DNA from: an uncultured bacterium
GTDB lineage: Bacteria; Planctomycetota; UBA8742; UBA2392
Direction: 5' to 3'
Assembly: GCA_938014885.1 (NCBI GenBank)
Contig: CALLQI010000021.1
Location: 124,001-188,000 of the forward strand
DNA length: 64,000 bases
Shown: positions 26,035 through 34,822 of the stretch, piece after piece
How positions within the stretch are numbered: position 1 is the stretch's first letter
How the letters are laid out: the number at the start of each line of letters is the position of its first letter
Notes under the pieces: generated by a model
What the model was told of the DNA's origin: nothing
Seen by the model: only the letters and a program-made list of their open reading frames with translations
Database searches by the model: none
Position numbers and translations under genes: made by a program

Positions 26035-26040
26035 AGTCTA
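26035..26040 (-). promoter_or_regulatory. Leaderless-type -10 element (TAGACT) of the DUF3810-type gene
   Basis: TAGACT is followed by exactly 6 nt (ATCGCC) and the ATG. It would drive the DUF3810-mnmA unit from the start codon. Confidence 0.4.
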
Positions 26041-26244
26041 ACCGATGCAAGGGGTGTCGTCGCGGGGGATGAAGGAACGCGAACCACTGCAATTCAAGGA
26101 AACGGCAACAGCGTAACGCCAAGGCGCAAAGCAGCGCCACGAGCCGTCAGTGCTTCCGCCCGCGGCCGGGCGGCATGATGGTCTGTTGAAAGGTACACGA
26201 CTAGCGACATCTGCTAACCGCCGAAACACGGGAAACTGCGCGTT

Positions 26245-26344
26245 CCACACGAAGACACCAAGTCACCAAGAAGGGCATCGCGCGACAAAGGAAAGCCGCC
26301 ACCGGTGCCTTGGTCCTGCTTTGTGTCTTTGTGCCTTGGTGTGG
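26245..26344. repeat. Imperfect 26-nt inverted repeat of the CACAAAG type
   Basis: The arms 26245-26270 and 26319-26344 pair at 21 of 26 positions with a 48-nt loop. Each arm is a run of CAC and AAG triplets (the right arm, inverted, reads CACCAAGGCACAAAGACACA in its core). Strings of this kind recur in intergenic regions of many unrelated bacterial genomes, and their role is unknown. Confidence 0.65.
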
Positions 26345-26546
26345 AAACGCATTTGCGCGGCACCGCAGGCGCATGCGGTCCAGAGACGGCACGTGGCGAG
26401 TCTTGGCGGCCTGGCGTCATGCAGTTGCAGTTAAACCAAGAAGCAGTTGCCGTTCTTCGTGGCGCTTCCTTGGTAAACGCAGTTGCTGTTGCTCGAGCGT
26501 CGTCGCGGTCGTTGCAGCCGCCGTTGAGGCCGGCCCGCAGCCAATG

Positions 26547-26576
26547 CCAAGGCGCGGGCCACAGCCCGCGCCTTGG
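26547..26576. terminator. Strong 12-bp hairpin after the 26.6 kb gene
   Basis: A perfect 12-bp GC-rich stem (CCAAGGCGCGGG / CCCGCGCCTTGG) with a 6-nt loop sits 21 nt beyond the stop of the minus-strand gene. A short T-rich run (GTTTTGTTCT) follows on the plus side only, so the direction is uncertain. Most likely it ends minus-strand transcription. Confidence 0.6.
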
Positions 26577-26597
26577 GTTTTGTTCTGGTTGAATGCA

Positions 26598-29276
26598 TCA
26601 GTCGGTGCGGCGGCCTACGTCTTCGCCTTCGTCGCGCTTGGGGCCGCTGCTGGGCGACCACGGGTCGTCGTGCGGCAGCGGCGGGCCACCCTGGCCACCG
26701 CTACCCGATGACTTGCCTTCGCGGCGTGTGCCCTTGTCGTCTTCCCAGAAGTCGTCGTCTTCCGTTACTTCTTCCCCCGGAACCTCGTTACCTTCCGCGT
26801 TCAGCTTCAGCGCGTCGGCAAGCACGCGGCCGGACAGCCAACCCACCTGGCCGTCGGCGTACAGCACCATGTGGCCTTCCATGGTGTCTGCCTTTTCCTG
26901 GTACGCGACGATGAAGCCGGTGCGGTAGTTGCGGATCCAGTCGGCCACGTCGCCCTTGGCGAGCAACATTGAGGTGTAGCCGGCCTTTTCGTTGTCTTCG
27001 ATCATGGTTGCGGCATCGGCATCGACCCACTTGGGCAAGTTGCCTTCTTTGTCGCGGGCCACCTGGTCAATCGTGGTCCAGCCCAGCTTGGCCATGTCGC
27101 CCTTCCAGCGCGCGTCAAACGGAAGCTGCAACACGCCGGCGCGGATGTGGCCGTCCTTGACCAGTGTTGACAGGTCAACAGGCTTGCCGTCGTCAACCTG
27201 GCGGCGCAGCGCGCTGCCCAGCAGGCGCAGGTTTTCCTGCGAGTACGAGTACGCGTTCTGCTTCGGGTCGCCACTGCTGCCCATCATGCCCATGCCGGCT
27301 TCGAAGTAATCGCCGAGGTTGGGCAGGCCGGTCAGGCGCATCGCCATTTCCACGCCGTCTTTGTATTCCTTCAGGCGCAGGGCAACGGTCAGGTTCTGCA
27401 TGCCGCTGGTGAAGCTGCTGTCGGTAATCGGGCGGCTGTAGCGGTCAAGGCGGTGCACGCGCTGCTTGCCGATCTTGTCTTCAATGCGGGCCACCAGCCC
27501 TAGGTCAAATTCAACGAACTTCGAGCCGTTGCGGATGAAGGCATCGCCGGGCCCGGTGGTGCTGCGTGCTGCGCTGTCGCACATCGACTTCAGCGTGGCC
27601 ACGCAAGTTTCACTACCGTCCTCGACACCGAGCGAAATCGCCACGATCAATGCATCCTGCGTGAAGCACCAGCCAAACGGGCGCTCGGCGGAAACATGGA
27701 ACTCGCGGCCCTGGACCTGGATGGCCTCAAAACCACGGAACGCACCTTCGGGGTCCTTTTCGCGTGCGGCCGCAATGATGGCCTTGGCCTTGGCGATGTC
27801 CTTGATGGCCAGGATCACGCCGACATTGCCATAGCGGAAGGCGTCGTCCACGCCCGGCGCGCCGCGCGACAGTGCATCCATGCGGGCTTCGTCAGGCGAC
27901 ATGTAGACAACGACTTCGCTGCCCAGCACCGACAGCAACTCATCCAGGCTGGTGCCGAATTCCTTCAGTTGCTTGTCCAGCTCAGTCAGCATCTTGTCGA
28001 CTTCGCTGGGGTTTTCGTCCGAGTGCTCTTCTGGCTCACCGGCTTCCTGCATCGCCGCTTTCAGCAGCGCGTGCAGGTCAACTCCGCCTGCGGGCACGGA
28101 TTCTTCGCGTGGCATGCGCCCTTCTTCGGGCGGCATTTCTTCCGGCATTTCGGGCGGGCGGTTGCGGCCTTCCGCGAGCTCCTTGAACCAGCCTTCGGCG
28201 TCATAGGCCAGTTCTTTCAGGTTGGCAAAGGTCTTGGGCGCATCACCAAGCTGCAGGCCCGCGGTCAGGAACGCTCCTTCCGGCACGTAGCGCAGCATCT
28301 TGAACTCGGCCGGTTCAATCGCGAGCTTTTCCAGCAGCGGGGTGTTCTTGCGAGTCTTGAACGCGGCCGCAATCTCGAGGCCGTTGGCCGCGTCGTCATA
28401 GTCGATGTCCATGACCATGTAGCGGTACTCGCGCAGTTGCAGCCAGCTGTCGACTTCGCGGTACACGCCTTCGGTGTCCATGCCCGCCTGCTCTTCGCTG
28501 GGCAGCAGGCGTTCAATGATGGCCTGGAGTTCGCGCCCGATCAGGAAGATCGAGAAGTCGTGCGGTTTGCGCACCGCCATCCACTCCTTGAATTCGGCGC
28601 GGCCGGACAACGCCTCGCTGAAGTCGCCCGAGGCCACGGTTTCCAGTGCGCTGCGGATCGAGCTTTCGAAGTTTGAGACCAGCAGGCCACCGGGCACTGC
28701 CGCGACGTAAAAGCGATCCATGCCGCCGACCGGCACAGCTGGGCGTGGTTCTTCATCGCGTCCTTCGGGGCCATCAGGCGTGTCGGGGCTTTCCTTGGTT
28801 TCCGCGCCTTTTGGCTGGTAGAGGTGATACGCGAGGCCGGAGATGCTTTCCGTCTTCTGCAGGAATTCAGACAGGAAGTCGGGCTTGGGATCAATGCGAT
28901 GGTCCTTGCGCGTCTTGAGGTACACGAGGTACTTGGGGCCGTCGAGCGTTACGTCCAGCAGGCCGATTTCGAGGCGCTCGACCGCTTCGTATGAGTTAAA
29001 GATATAATCGAGAATCGCCTGTTGCTGGCGGGCTTCGTCGCTGTCGCGGTTGCCTTCGAACTGTTTGTCCAGCTCGCTCTGGGCCTTGGCGCGCAGGCGC
29101 CATACACCGGCCGGGTCCTTGCCGAACAGGCGATACAGCACGTCGGGCCGGTCGCTGATGATGTAGCCGGCGGTGCCCGCGCGCGGGATCATGTCGCCCG
29201 GGTTGGTGCCGCTTTGTGCGGATAGCGCGCCTGCCAACAAAACGCCTGCCAGCATGCATGCTGTCGTGAGTCTCAT
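26598..29276 (-). CDS. Large exported protein of unknown function (892 aa), paralogue of its upstream neighbour
   Basis: The start at 29276 has an ideal ribosome-binding site (AAGGAGAG) and gives a signal peptide (MRLTTACMLAGVLLAGALSA, cleavage near SAQ). The mature part has mixed alpha/beta character with a repeated layout: GLLDVTLDGPKYLVYLKT, then FYVAAVPGGLLVSNFESSIRSAL. These match the next gene (GLLDVGVSGPK; NRYVIVTNNESAIRDAI), so the two are diverged tandem paralogues. An acidic coiled-coil-like stretch lies near residues 395-450. The C-terminus is charged and Gly-rich. Likely periplasmic. No enzymatic motif was recognised. Confidence 0.75.
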   Translation of the reverse strand: MRLTTACMLAGVLLAGALSAQSGTNPGDMIPRAGTAGYIISDRPDVLYRLFGKDPAGVWRLRAKAQSELDKQFEGNRDSDEARQQQAILDYIFNSYEAVERLEIGLLDVTLDGPKYLVYLKTRKDHRIDPKPDFLSEFLQKTESISGLAYHLYQPKGAETKESPDTPDGPEGRDEEPRPAVPVGGMDRFYVAAVPGGLLVSNFESSIRSALETVASGDFSEALSGRAEFKEWMAVRKPHDFSIFLIGRELQAIIERLLPSEEQAGMDTEGVYREVDSWLQLREYRYMVMDIDYDDAANGLEIAAAFKTRKNTPLLEKLAIEPAEFKMLRYVPEGAFLTAGLQLGDAPKTFANLKELAYDAEGWFKELAEGRNRPPEMPEEMPPEEGRMPREESVPAGGVDLHALLKAAMQEAGEPEEHSDENPSEVDKMLTELDKQLKEFGTSLDELLSVLGSEVVVYMSPDEARMDALSRGAPGVDDAFRYGNVGVILAIKDIAKAKAIIAAAREKDPEGAFRGFEAIQVQGREFHVSAERPFGWCFTQDALIVAISLGVEDGSETCVATLKSMCDSAARSTTGPGDAFIRNGSKFVEFDLGLVARIEDKIGKQRVHRLDRYSRPITDSSFTSGMQNLTVALRLKEYKDGVEMAMRLTGLPNLGDYFEAGMGMMGSSGDPKQNAYSYSQENLRLLGSALRRQVDDGKPVDLSTLVKDGHIRAGVLQLPFDARWKGDMAKLGWTTIDQVARDKEGNLPKWVDADAATMIEDNEKAGYTSMLLAKGDVADWIRNYRTGFIVAYQEKADTMEGHMVLYADGQVGWLSGRVLADALKLNAEGNEVPGEEVTEDDDFWEDDKGTRREGKSSGSGGQGGPPLPHDDPWSPSSGPKRDEGEDVGRRTD

Positions 29277-29327
29277 ACCACTCTCCTTGTGAGTCGAATC
29301 TGCTGCCCGATGTTTCACATGCGTGTG

Positions 29328-31832
29328 TTACTTGCCGGCCTCGCGTCTGCGATCCAGCGCGGCTTCGGTCTCTTCGATGACTTTGTCCTGGTCTACGACT
29401 TCGGCCGTTTCGGTGCCGTCTTTTTCGATGATCTCAACCCGTGGTGTGGGCGATTCAACCACGTCGTAGTCGTCGCGGTCCACGACCGGGTCAGCCTGGG
29501 TGTGCAGCGGCAGTATCGGCGTGGCGTAGCGCTCGTCTTCCACGGCCAGGCCCTCGGCGGCGCGCTTCAACGCGGCCGCAAGCTCGGCCGGTGTCATCTT
29601 GCACACGTCGTTGTTCCACAGGATCACCAGATGCTTGCCCCCAAGGCCCGGCTTGGCCTGGTAAGCGCACAGCACCGGCTGCCGCACATCCAGCTTTTCG
29701 TGTACCGGCGCCAGCAGGTACGGGCGCTCGGATTCAATACCTTCAACAACGTCGGGCCCGTAGGGGTCCACGGAGTCCTGTGCCGCCAGCAGACCGCGCT
29801 TGCGCAACTCGGCCGTGTCGGCGGCACCCTTGCCCGAGATCGCCCACCCGGCCACGGCAGCCTTGCGCACGCGCAGCAAGTCGTCGCGGACTTCTACGTT
29901 GCGCTGCACATCGCCGAAGTGGCGCGAAAGCTGCTTGAAGCTGTCGCGGCTGGGCCAGCCCGCGGCCGCAAGCCGCAGGTCGGAGTAACTTTCGCCACTG
30001 GTGACGCCGCCGACGATGACGGTGTTGGCAAAGAAGCCCGCAAGCATGGGCACGGGGTTGTCGTCTTCTTTCGTGTCGTCGCGCGATGCGGCGACCATGT
30101 CGGGCTCAAAGCGCGACCAGCGGTCAAACTGCGCGCTGGAAGCGTCGGAAGCCTTCAGCATCGCGCCCAGGTTCAGGTACATGCCCAGGCTCTGCTTCTC
30201 CCACAACAGTTGCTGCGCCTCCGTCCAGGTGGCGAGGCCGCGCAGGTGCTTGTTATCGGCATGGGCATCAAGCACGCGCTTGAGCGCATCGAGTGAGCCC
30301 AAAGCAAACACGCCCGCCTTCTCACCGTGCGGCAGGATTGCAAAGGCCACTTCGCCATCGGCGTCGTGGTGCACTTCCTGGCCCTTGTAGATCGTGACGG
30401 GGCTCCAGTCGCCCTCAGCGTCGCGCAGCATGCGCGCCATGCGCGAGGGCAAGAAGCGCTCGTAAAGGAAGTCCTGTGCCTGTTTGCGATCTTTCAGCCC
30501 GATCAGCCCGACGTAGTCCCAGGGCAGGCTGAACTCCCAAGGGTCCACTTCACGGGTGCGCGGGATCATTACGTAGGCCTGCCCGCCGCCGATCTGGTTC
30601 AGCAGCTCGTCGATCGGGCAGCCGTCGGCCGCGTTTTCTTTCTCGAACTCTTCCCACGCTTCCACCACTTCCGTGCGGCCGGCATTGCGGGCACGGGTCA
30701 GTACAAAGTCGCGGAACTTGGTGTACACACCGCCGACATCCTGCACGCAGTCGGTGAATGCCAGCGCGGCATCGGCGGGGATGTACTCGGTCAGCGGGAC
30801 AACGTCGGGCTTGATCCGCACCGCGTTGAACCACGCTGGTGCATGGTGGAAGTGGAAAGTCGCGTCGATGCGCAGGGTCAGTTTGGCGTCATCTAGCCAG
30901 ATGCCCGCCGCGAAGCTCTTGAACTGCTCGTACTGCAGCAGGTTGGTGACGAACTCCAGCGTCTCAGGCTGAATCCACCACGAGGCCATTTCCTTGAACA
31001 TGTCGGCGCTGCCCTTGTCGCCGGCCACGCGTTCCATGGCGTTAATGACGGCCTGGATATTCACGAACATCACGCCCATGGCGTCGGCGTACTTGGCCAG
31101 CGCTTCGGTGTAGCGCTTGTTGCCAAGCAGCGTGTCGATCGGATCATCGGGGAAGGCCAGGAAGTCAATAGCGTCGCGGATCGCGCTTTCGTTGTTGGTG
31201 ACGATCACGTAGCGGTTGTCGAACACGCAGACGCAGAAGTCCTGCTCATCGGTCCAGTCGCTGAGCGGGTTGACGCGGCCCCAGTCGTCGGGGTCCGATT
31301 CCTGCGGCATCAGCGGCAGATAGACCTGGTACACGACTTGATCTTCGTGCTCGAATGTTCCGGTGATGCTCTGTGCGCCTTCGTCGTTGGCCTGTTTCAG
31401 CGCACGGGACAGTGCCGCCGGGTTGCCGTGTTCGAGCACAATCTGCAGCTTGGGGCCGCTGACGCCGACGTCGAGCAGGCCGACGCTGGCGCGCTTGATC
31501 TGTTTGATCAGTTCGCGGGTTTCGGCTTCGGTAAGGTTGAGTTCAAGACGGTCCGAGATGATTTCGCTGAGATTGGGCAGCGGCAGTTCGGCTTCGATGC
31601 CTGCCAGAAGTTCATCGGGGTCCAGCAGCGCGCCAAGTTCCGAGGCGTCAAAGCGGCCGTAGACCATGGTCGTGCTGGGGTAGGCCAGCGCCAAGTCAAT
31701 GCTGTCGGCCTTGGCGTCATCCGCATTGTCCTGGGCATGCAGCGGCGTCGCCACCGAGACGGCCAGCGCAAGAAAGACCAACGCGGGCAGTGTCACCCGT
31801 CGCAGGCCGATTGGCAGTTGTGATGTGGGCAT
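29328..31832 (-). CDS. Large exported protein of unknown function (834 aa), tandem paralogue
   Basis: Signal peptide MPTSQLPIGLRRVTLPALVF with cleavage near LHAQD. The start has a GGGGGA ribosome-binding site. It shares the GLLDV-x4-GPK and NESAIRDAI segments with the downstream gene, 51 nt away, and probably forms an operon with it. The first mature segment SIDLALAYPSTTMVYGRFD resembles the DUF3352-like pattern of a beta strand per repeat, but this is not certain. The C-terminal 50 residues are acidic and coiled-coil-like. No catalytic motif or lipobox is visible. Confidence 0.75.
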   Translation of the reverse strand: MPTSQLPIGLRRVTLPALVFLALAVSVATPLHAQDNADDAKADSIDLALAYPSTTMVYGRFDASELGALLDPDELLAGIEAELPLPNLSEIISDRLELNLTEAETRELIKQIKRASVGLLDVGVSGPKLQIVLEHGNPAALSRALKQANDEGAQSITGTFEHEDQVVYQVYLPLMPQESDPDDWGRVNPLSDWTDEQDFCVCVFDNRYVIVTNNESAIRDAIDFLAFPDDPIDTLLGNKRYTEALAKYADAMGVMFVNIQAVINAMERVAGDKGSADMFKEMASWWIQPETLEFVTNLLQYEQFKSFAAGIWLDDAKLTLRIDATFHFHHAPAWFNAVRIKPDVVPLTEYIPADAALAFTDCVQDVGGVYTKFRDFVLTRARNAGRTEVVEAWEEFEKENAADGCPIDELLNQIGGGQAYVMIPRTREVDPWEFSLPWDYVGLIGLKDRKQAQDFLYERFLPSRMARMLRDAEGDWSPVTIYKGQEVHHDADGEVAFAILPHGEKAGVFALGSLDALKRVLDAHADNKHLRGLATWTEAQQLLWEKQSLGMYLNLGAMLKASDASSAQFDRWSRFEPDMVAASRDDTKEDDNPVPMLAGFFANTVIVGGVTSGESYSDLRLAAAGWPSRDSFKQLSRHFGDVQRNVEVRDDLLRVRKAAVAGWAISGKGAADTAELRKRGLLAAQDSVDPYGPDVVEGIESERPYLLAPVHEKLDVRQPVLCAYQAKPGLGGKHLVILWNNDVCKMTPAELAAALKRAAEGLAVEDERYATPILPLHTQADPVVDRDDYDVVESPTPRVEIIEKDGTETAEVVDQDKVIEETEAALDRRREAGK

Positions 31833-31983
31833 ACGGGTCCCCCAAACAGGCTAATCATTCTAGTCACAACCTGAGACGAAGAAACGCCCAAAAGCCGCCG
31901 GGAAATCTTCGGTGCGGACTCGTACCGGCTGCGGGGCTACGCGAATCCACGCCATTTGTAGCAGGCATTGTGCGCCACCGGGG

Positions 31984-31989
31984 TACGAT
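31984..31989 (+). promoter_or_regulatory. Leaderless-type -10 element (TACGAT)
   Basis: TACGAT (5 of 6 to consensus) is followed by exactly 6 nt (GTGTTC) and the ATG at 31996. It supports this start over the later ATG at 32005. Confidence 0.5.
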
Positions 31990-31995
31990 GTGTTC

Positions 31996-32172
31996 ATGAT
32001 TTCAATGCCGACACCACGCAAGTTGCAGGGCATGCCGCCGGATTCAGCCCGCAGGTCGCGGCTGCTGGTAACGTTGATCTGGCTGCCGCAACTTCTGCTG
32101 GCGGGCGTGGTCGGTCTTGGCGGTATCTATGCACTGGTGTCGGTGGTCCTGGAAAGATGGGTGCTGTCATGA
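31996..32172 (+). CDS. Small single-pass membrane protein (58 aa)
   Basis: Short protein with a basic, soluble N-terminus (PRKLQGMPPDSARRSR) and one long hydrophobic helix (about residues 22-48). Its stop overlaps the next start by 4 nt (ATGA), so the two are coupled. The start is set by the TACGAT box; no Shine-Dalgarno sequence is visible. The family is not recognised. The size and pairing resemble small subunits of membrane complexes, which is speculative. Confidence 0.55.
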   Translation: MISMPTPRKLQGMPPDSARRSRLLVTLIWLPQLLLAGVVGLGGIYALVSVVLERWVLS

Positions 32173-32456
32173 CGGAGCCCGCCGAAGCGACCCAACGCGC
32201 ACGGAAAGTGCGGCTGCCTCTCAAAGGGCGGCCAACGCAACATGCGTGGCCGCGGAGTAGTTCCGCAGCCTCGGCGGTACTTGTCGTCATTCTGCTCTTT
32301 ACGGCCGCGTTTGTGGCTGGTGGCATGCGCGTTTACGACTGGCAGCGGGTGTCGGGGTCCAGACTGGCCATCGACATCGCGCTCGGTTTCGGCCTGTTGG
32401 TCACGGCGGCACTGCTGATCGTCATGTACAAGGCGATGCGCCGCGGCATCCAGTAA
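32169..32456 (+). CDS. Small membrane protein with two transmembrane helices (95 aa)
   Basis: Basic N-terminus, then two hydrophobic segments (about residues 33-54 and 66-86) and a basic C-terminal end (KAMRRGIQ). It is coupled to the upstream 58-residue protein by an ATGA overlap. It ends 16 nt before the convergent prfB stop. Function unknown. Confidence 0.6.
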   Translation: MTEPAEATQRARKVRLPLKGRPTQHAWPRSSSAASAVLVVILLFTAAFVAGGMRVYDWQRVSGSRLAIDIALGFGLLVTAALLIVMYKAMRRGIQ

Positions 32457-32472
32457 GATGCAGGAAGCGGAC

Positions 32473-33604
32473 CTACTTGCCGGCCTTGGCTGATTCGGTT
32501 TTGTTGGATTGGTGCCACTTCAGGTAGGCTTCGATGAAGCGGTCGATTTCGCCGGCCAGCACCCCGTCGATGTCGGCGGTTTCCACGCCCGTGCGGGCGT
32601 CTTTGACCAGCCGGTACGGATTCAGCACATAGTTGCGGATCTGGCTGCCGAAGCTGACTTCACCCTTGGCCCCATACAGCTTGGCAAGCTCCGCGTCGCG
32701 CTTGGTGCGCTCGATCTGGTACAGCTTGGCGCGCAGCATCTCCAGCGCGATCGCGCGGTTCTGGTGCTGGCTGCGTTCACTGCGGCAGCTTACGACCACG
32801 CCGGTGGGGATGTGCGTCATGCGCACGGCGCTTTCGACCTTGTTGACGTTCTGGCCGCCTTTGCCGCCCGCGCGGCTGAAGTTCAGGTCGAGGTCGCGCT
32901 CGTTGATCTCGATGTTGATGTCGCCGGTCATGGCTTCGGGCACCACGTCCACGCTGGCGAATGCGGTCTGGCGTTTGCCTGCGGCATTGAACGGGCTGAT
33001 GCGCACCAGACGGTGCACGCCGACTTCGCCGCGCAACATGCCGGCTGCAAACGCGCCTTTGATGTGGGCCGATGCGCTGCGGATGCCCGCGACTTCGTCT
33101 TCGTTGTAATCGACGACTTCGACGTCGTACTTCCAGCGCTGGGCGTAGCGGATGTACATTTCGAACAGCATCCGCGCCCAGTCACACGCGTCGGCGCCGC
33201 CGGCGCCGGCCTGTACGCTGAGAAAGCAGTTGCCGTCGTCGCCGGGCTCGTTCAGCAGGGCTTGGGTTTCGAGTTTGTCGTACAGGACGGCGCAGTGGGC
33301 CAGCTCGCGCTCGGCTTCCAGAAACGTGGCCTCATCGCCCGCTTCTTCGGCGAGTTCAAGCAGGGCGTGGATTTCGGCCAGCTTGTGGTGCAACTCTTCG
33401 ATGGGTTCGGTGAGTGCACGGATTTTGCGGGCTTCGTTGACGACGACCTGCGCGGCCTCCTGGTTTACCCAGAAGCCTTCGACTTCGGTTTTGAGGCTGA
33501 GTTCGGCGAGGCGCTTCTTCAGTGAGTCGTAGTCAAAGCGACACCTGAAGGTGTGTGGTCCGCTGTTTCAGGTCGTCTTGTTTCAGGAACAGGTCTTCGC
33601 GCAT
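32473..33604 (-). CDS. prfB: Peptide chain release factor 2, made by programmed +1 frameshift
   Basis: The gene has two pieces in different frames. The first begins at ATG 33604 (ribosome-binding site GAGGTG) and encodes 23 residues ending CTT, then an in-frame TGA at 33535-33533. A +1 shift at CTTTGAC continues into the main frame as DYDSLKKRLAELSLK. The main part shows the RF2 recognition tripeptide SPF in VRISPFNAAG, the GGQ loop in GGKGGQNVNKVESAVR, and the usual ribosome-binding core. RF2 ends translation at UGA and UAA. The frameshift lets the cell sense RF2 shortage: low RF2 pauses at UGA and favours the shift. It runs convergent to the small membrane gene pair. Confidence 0.95.
33532..33547 (-). 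promoter_or_regulatory. prfB frameshift signal (AGGTG, 3-nt spacer, CTTTGAC)
   Basis: Read on the minus strand the site is CAGGTGTCGCTTTGAC. The slippery CTT-T, the UGA stop with C after it, and an internal Shine-Dalgarno-like AGGTG three bases upstream reproduce the layout known from Escherichia coli prfB. All elements required for efficient +1 shifting are present. Confidence 0.92.
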
Positions 33605-33670
33605 TGTGTCGCACCTCGGCCCGTAGTGTAAGGCAGACGGGCGGGCTGTCACGGGGGCGACGGAAAACCG

Positions 33671-33699
33671 TTGGTATTGCAACCAGATAGTCTTATGCT
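33671..33699 (+). promoter_or_regulatory. Candidate promoter TTGGTA-17-TATGCT
   Basis: The two hexamers each match consensus at four positions and have optimal 17-nt spacing. The expected start near 33706 leaves a leader of about 30 nt with a good AAGGA ribosome-binding site before the lipoprotein gene at 33738. Confidence 0.45.
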
Positions 33700-33737
33700 G
33701 GCGACCTTCCCCGACATATCCCCGCGTAAGGAACATC

Positions 33738-34517
33738 ATGAAACTCGCCATCTTCGCGATACTGGCCGGCGCCTGCCTGCTGGGTGCCTGCGCAAGACAG
33801 CCCGCCCCGGTGCTTGAGGTCGTGTCGGACCCGGCCATGGAAGTCAGCTACAGCGGCGAGGTTGGCACTGGCAATCTTCCGCAGCCGTCGGCCCTGCCGG
33901 CAATCGCCGAGCCGGAACCCGGCGTGGAGCGCGGTACCCTACAAGTTAACACCAAGTTCTTCCGCCTGAGTGCAGGGGCTGCGGAGGCCTTGCTGGGCCA
34001 AGGTGCCGGCACCGTGGCTGCCACTTCGCTGACAGACGCAGCGGTGAAGACGTGGCTGAGTGCGCTGACCAAGCGCAAGGATGCGGAGGTCATTTCGTCG
34101 CCGATCGTGCAGATGTGGGATGGTGCCCGCAGCAACATAGTGATCTCGAACCAGGTTTCGTACATCAGCTCTTTCGAGCTTTCCGGCGACGGCACCCAGC
34201 GCATCGCCGACCCCGTGGTCGATACCATGACCGAGGGCCTGATGCTGGAAGTGCGCGCCACGAGTAGCAGCGACGGCATGAACCTGGATCTGAAGCTGAC
34301 CATGGCAGAGCTGCAACGGCCCATCGCCACGCAGAATGTGCGGGTGTTCGGGTCATCCATGACAGTGCAGACACCGGTGATGTTCACGCAATCACTGACC
34401 GCGCAGGGCACGTGCGCCGATGGCCAATCGCTGCTGCTCACCGGCATGGTAGGGCAGGACAACGAAGTAATCATCGTGATCGTGCAAGCCTTCAAAGTCG
34501 AAGGCAAAGGCAACTGA
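33738..34517 (+). CDS. Lipoprotein with secretin-like beta domain (259 aa)
   Basis: Signal peptide MKLAIFAILAGACLLGAC with lipobox LGAC. The mature protein (about residues 70-259) resembles the C-terminal beta domain of type II/III secretins: VISSPIVQMWDGARSNIVIS, a strand pair around QVSYISSFEL, and GLMLEVRATSS with LDLKLTMAEL. In true secretins this domain follows several N-domains and forms the outer-membrane pore. Here it is alone and lipid-anchored, with no gsp, pil or sct gene beside it. It may be an accessory ring component or an unrelated protein with the same fold. It is divergent from prfB. Confidence 0.7.
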   Translation: MKLAIFAILAGACLLGACARQPAPVLEVVSDPAMEVSYSGEVGTGNLPQPSALPAIAEPEPGVERGTLQVNTKFFRLSAGAAEALLGQGAGTVAATSLTDAAVKTWLSALTKRKDAEVISSPIVQMWDGARSNIVISNQVSYISSFELSGDGTQRIADPVVDTMTEGLMLEVRATSSSDGMNLDLKLTMAELQRPIATQNVRVFGSSMTVQTPVMFTQSLTAQGTCADGQSLLLTGMVGQDNEVIIVIVQAFKVEGKGN

Positions 34518-34528
34518 ACCAAGGACCG

Positions 34529-34644
34529 CGGGCGTCCCTCCCGCCGGAGTGCCATCGGCATCCCTGCCGATGGAGTTTCAACGGCTTCCAGCCGGTGCGT
34601 GCGCTGGAAGCGCATGAGCACGCCATTGGCTGGAAGCCAATGGC
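34529..34644. repeat. Array of hairpins with GTCCC/ATCCC and GGA/TCC loops
   Basis: In order: GCGGG/CCCGC with loop CGTCCCT (34529-34545), CCATCGGC/GCCGATGG with loop ATCCCT (34553-34574), CGGCT/AGCCG with loop TCC (34583-34595), TGCGCT/AGCGCA with loop GGA (34601-34615), and GCCATTGGCT/AGCCAATGGC with loop GGA (34622-34644). The stems differ but the loops are kept. The same two loop types recur at 35627-35670 and 52815-52890. Confidence 0.75.
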
Positions 34645-34753
34645 ACGCACGGCTGACAAACGCGCACAGGTGAAATTTTTTTCTGGATCTGCCGGGAATT
34701 CTGAAAAAGGTCGTCGCCTGCTAACCCGCTTGTGGGGCTGCTTTGGCCCGAAC

Positions 34754-34777
34754 CTCGAATCTCGAATCTCGAATCTC
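34754..34777. repeat. Tandem heptamer CTCGAAT, about 3.5 copies
   Basis: Three perfect CTCGAAT units followed by CTCG. It is non-coding and ends about 45 nt before the next start codon. Copy number may vary between strains. Confidence 0.85.
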
Positions 34778-34822
34778 GCGCCGTTCCCTGTGCGCCATTG
34801 TCGCTAAGGGTAGGAGATTTGC

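Larger units (their letters stand above)
26041..26597. other. Gene-free stretch rich in inverted repeats
   Basis: No supportable gene lies in these 557 bases; the frames open here have no start context, motif or codon bias. The stretch holds a long imperfect inverted repeat (26245-26344), a looser inverted pair around GTTAAACCAAGAAGC (about 26432) and GCTTCCTTGGTAAAC (about 26463), and a strong hairpin at its end. It may be debris of intergenic repeat insertions. Confidence 0.6.
34518..34822. other. Gene-free gap packed with hairpins and a heptamer repeat
   Basis: No gene was found in these 305 bases. The gap holds five or six perfect hairpins (34529-34644) and a tandem CTCGAAT repeat (34754-34777), then the AGGAG ribosome-binding site of the next gene. 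Confidence 0.7.

Noticed and set aside
26310..26711. Open frames in the gap after the DUF3810-type gene
   Set aside because: No start context, no motif, and composition dominated by repeats. The right part overlaps the antisense of a real gene.
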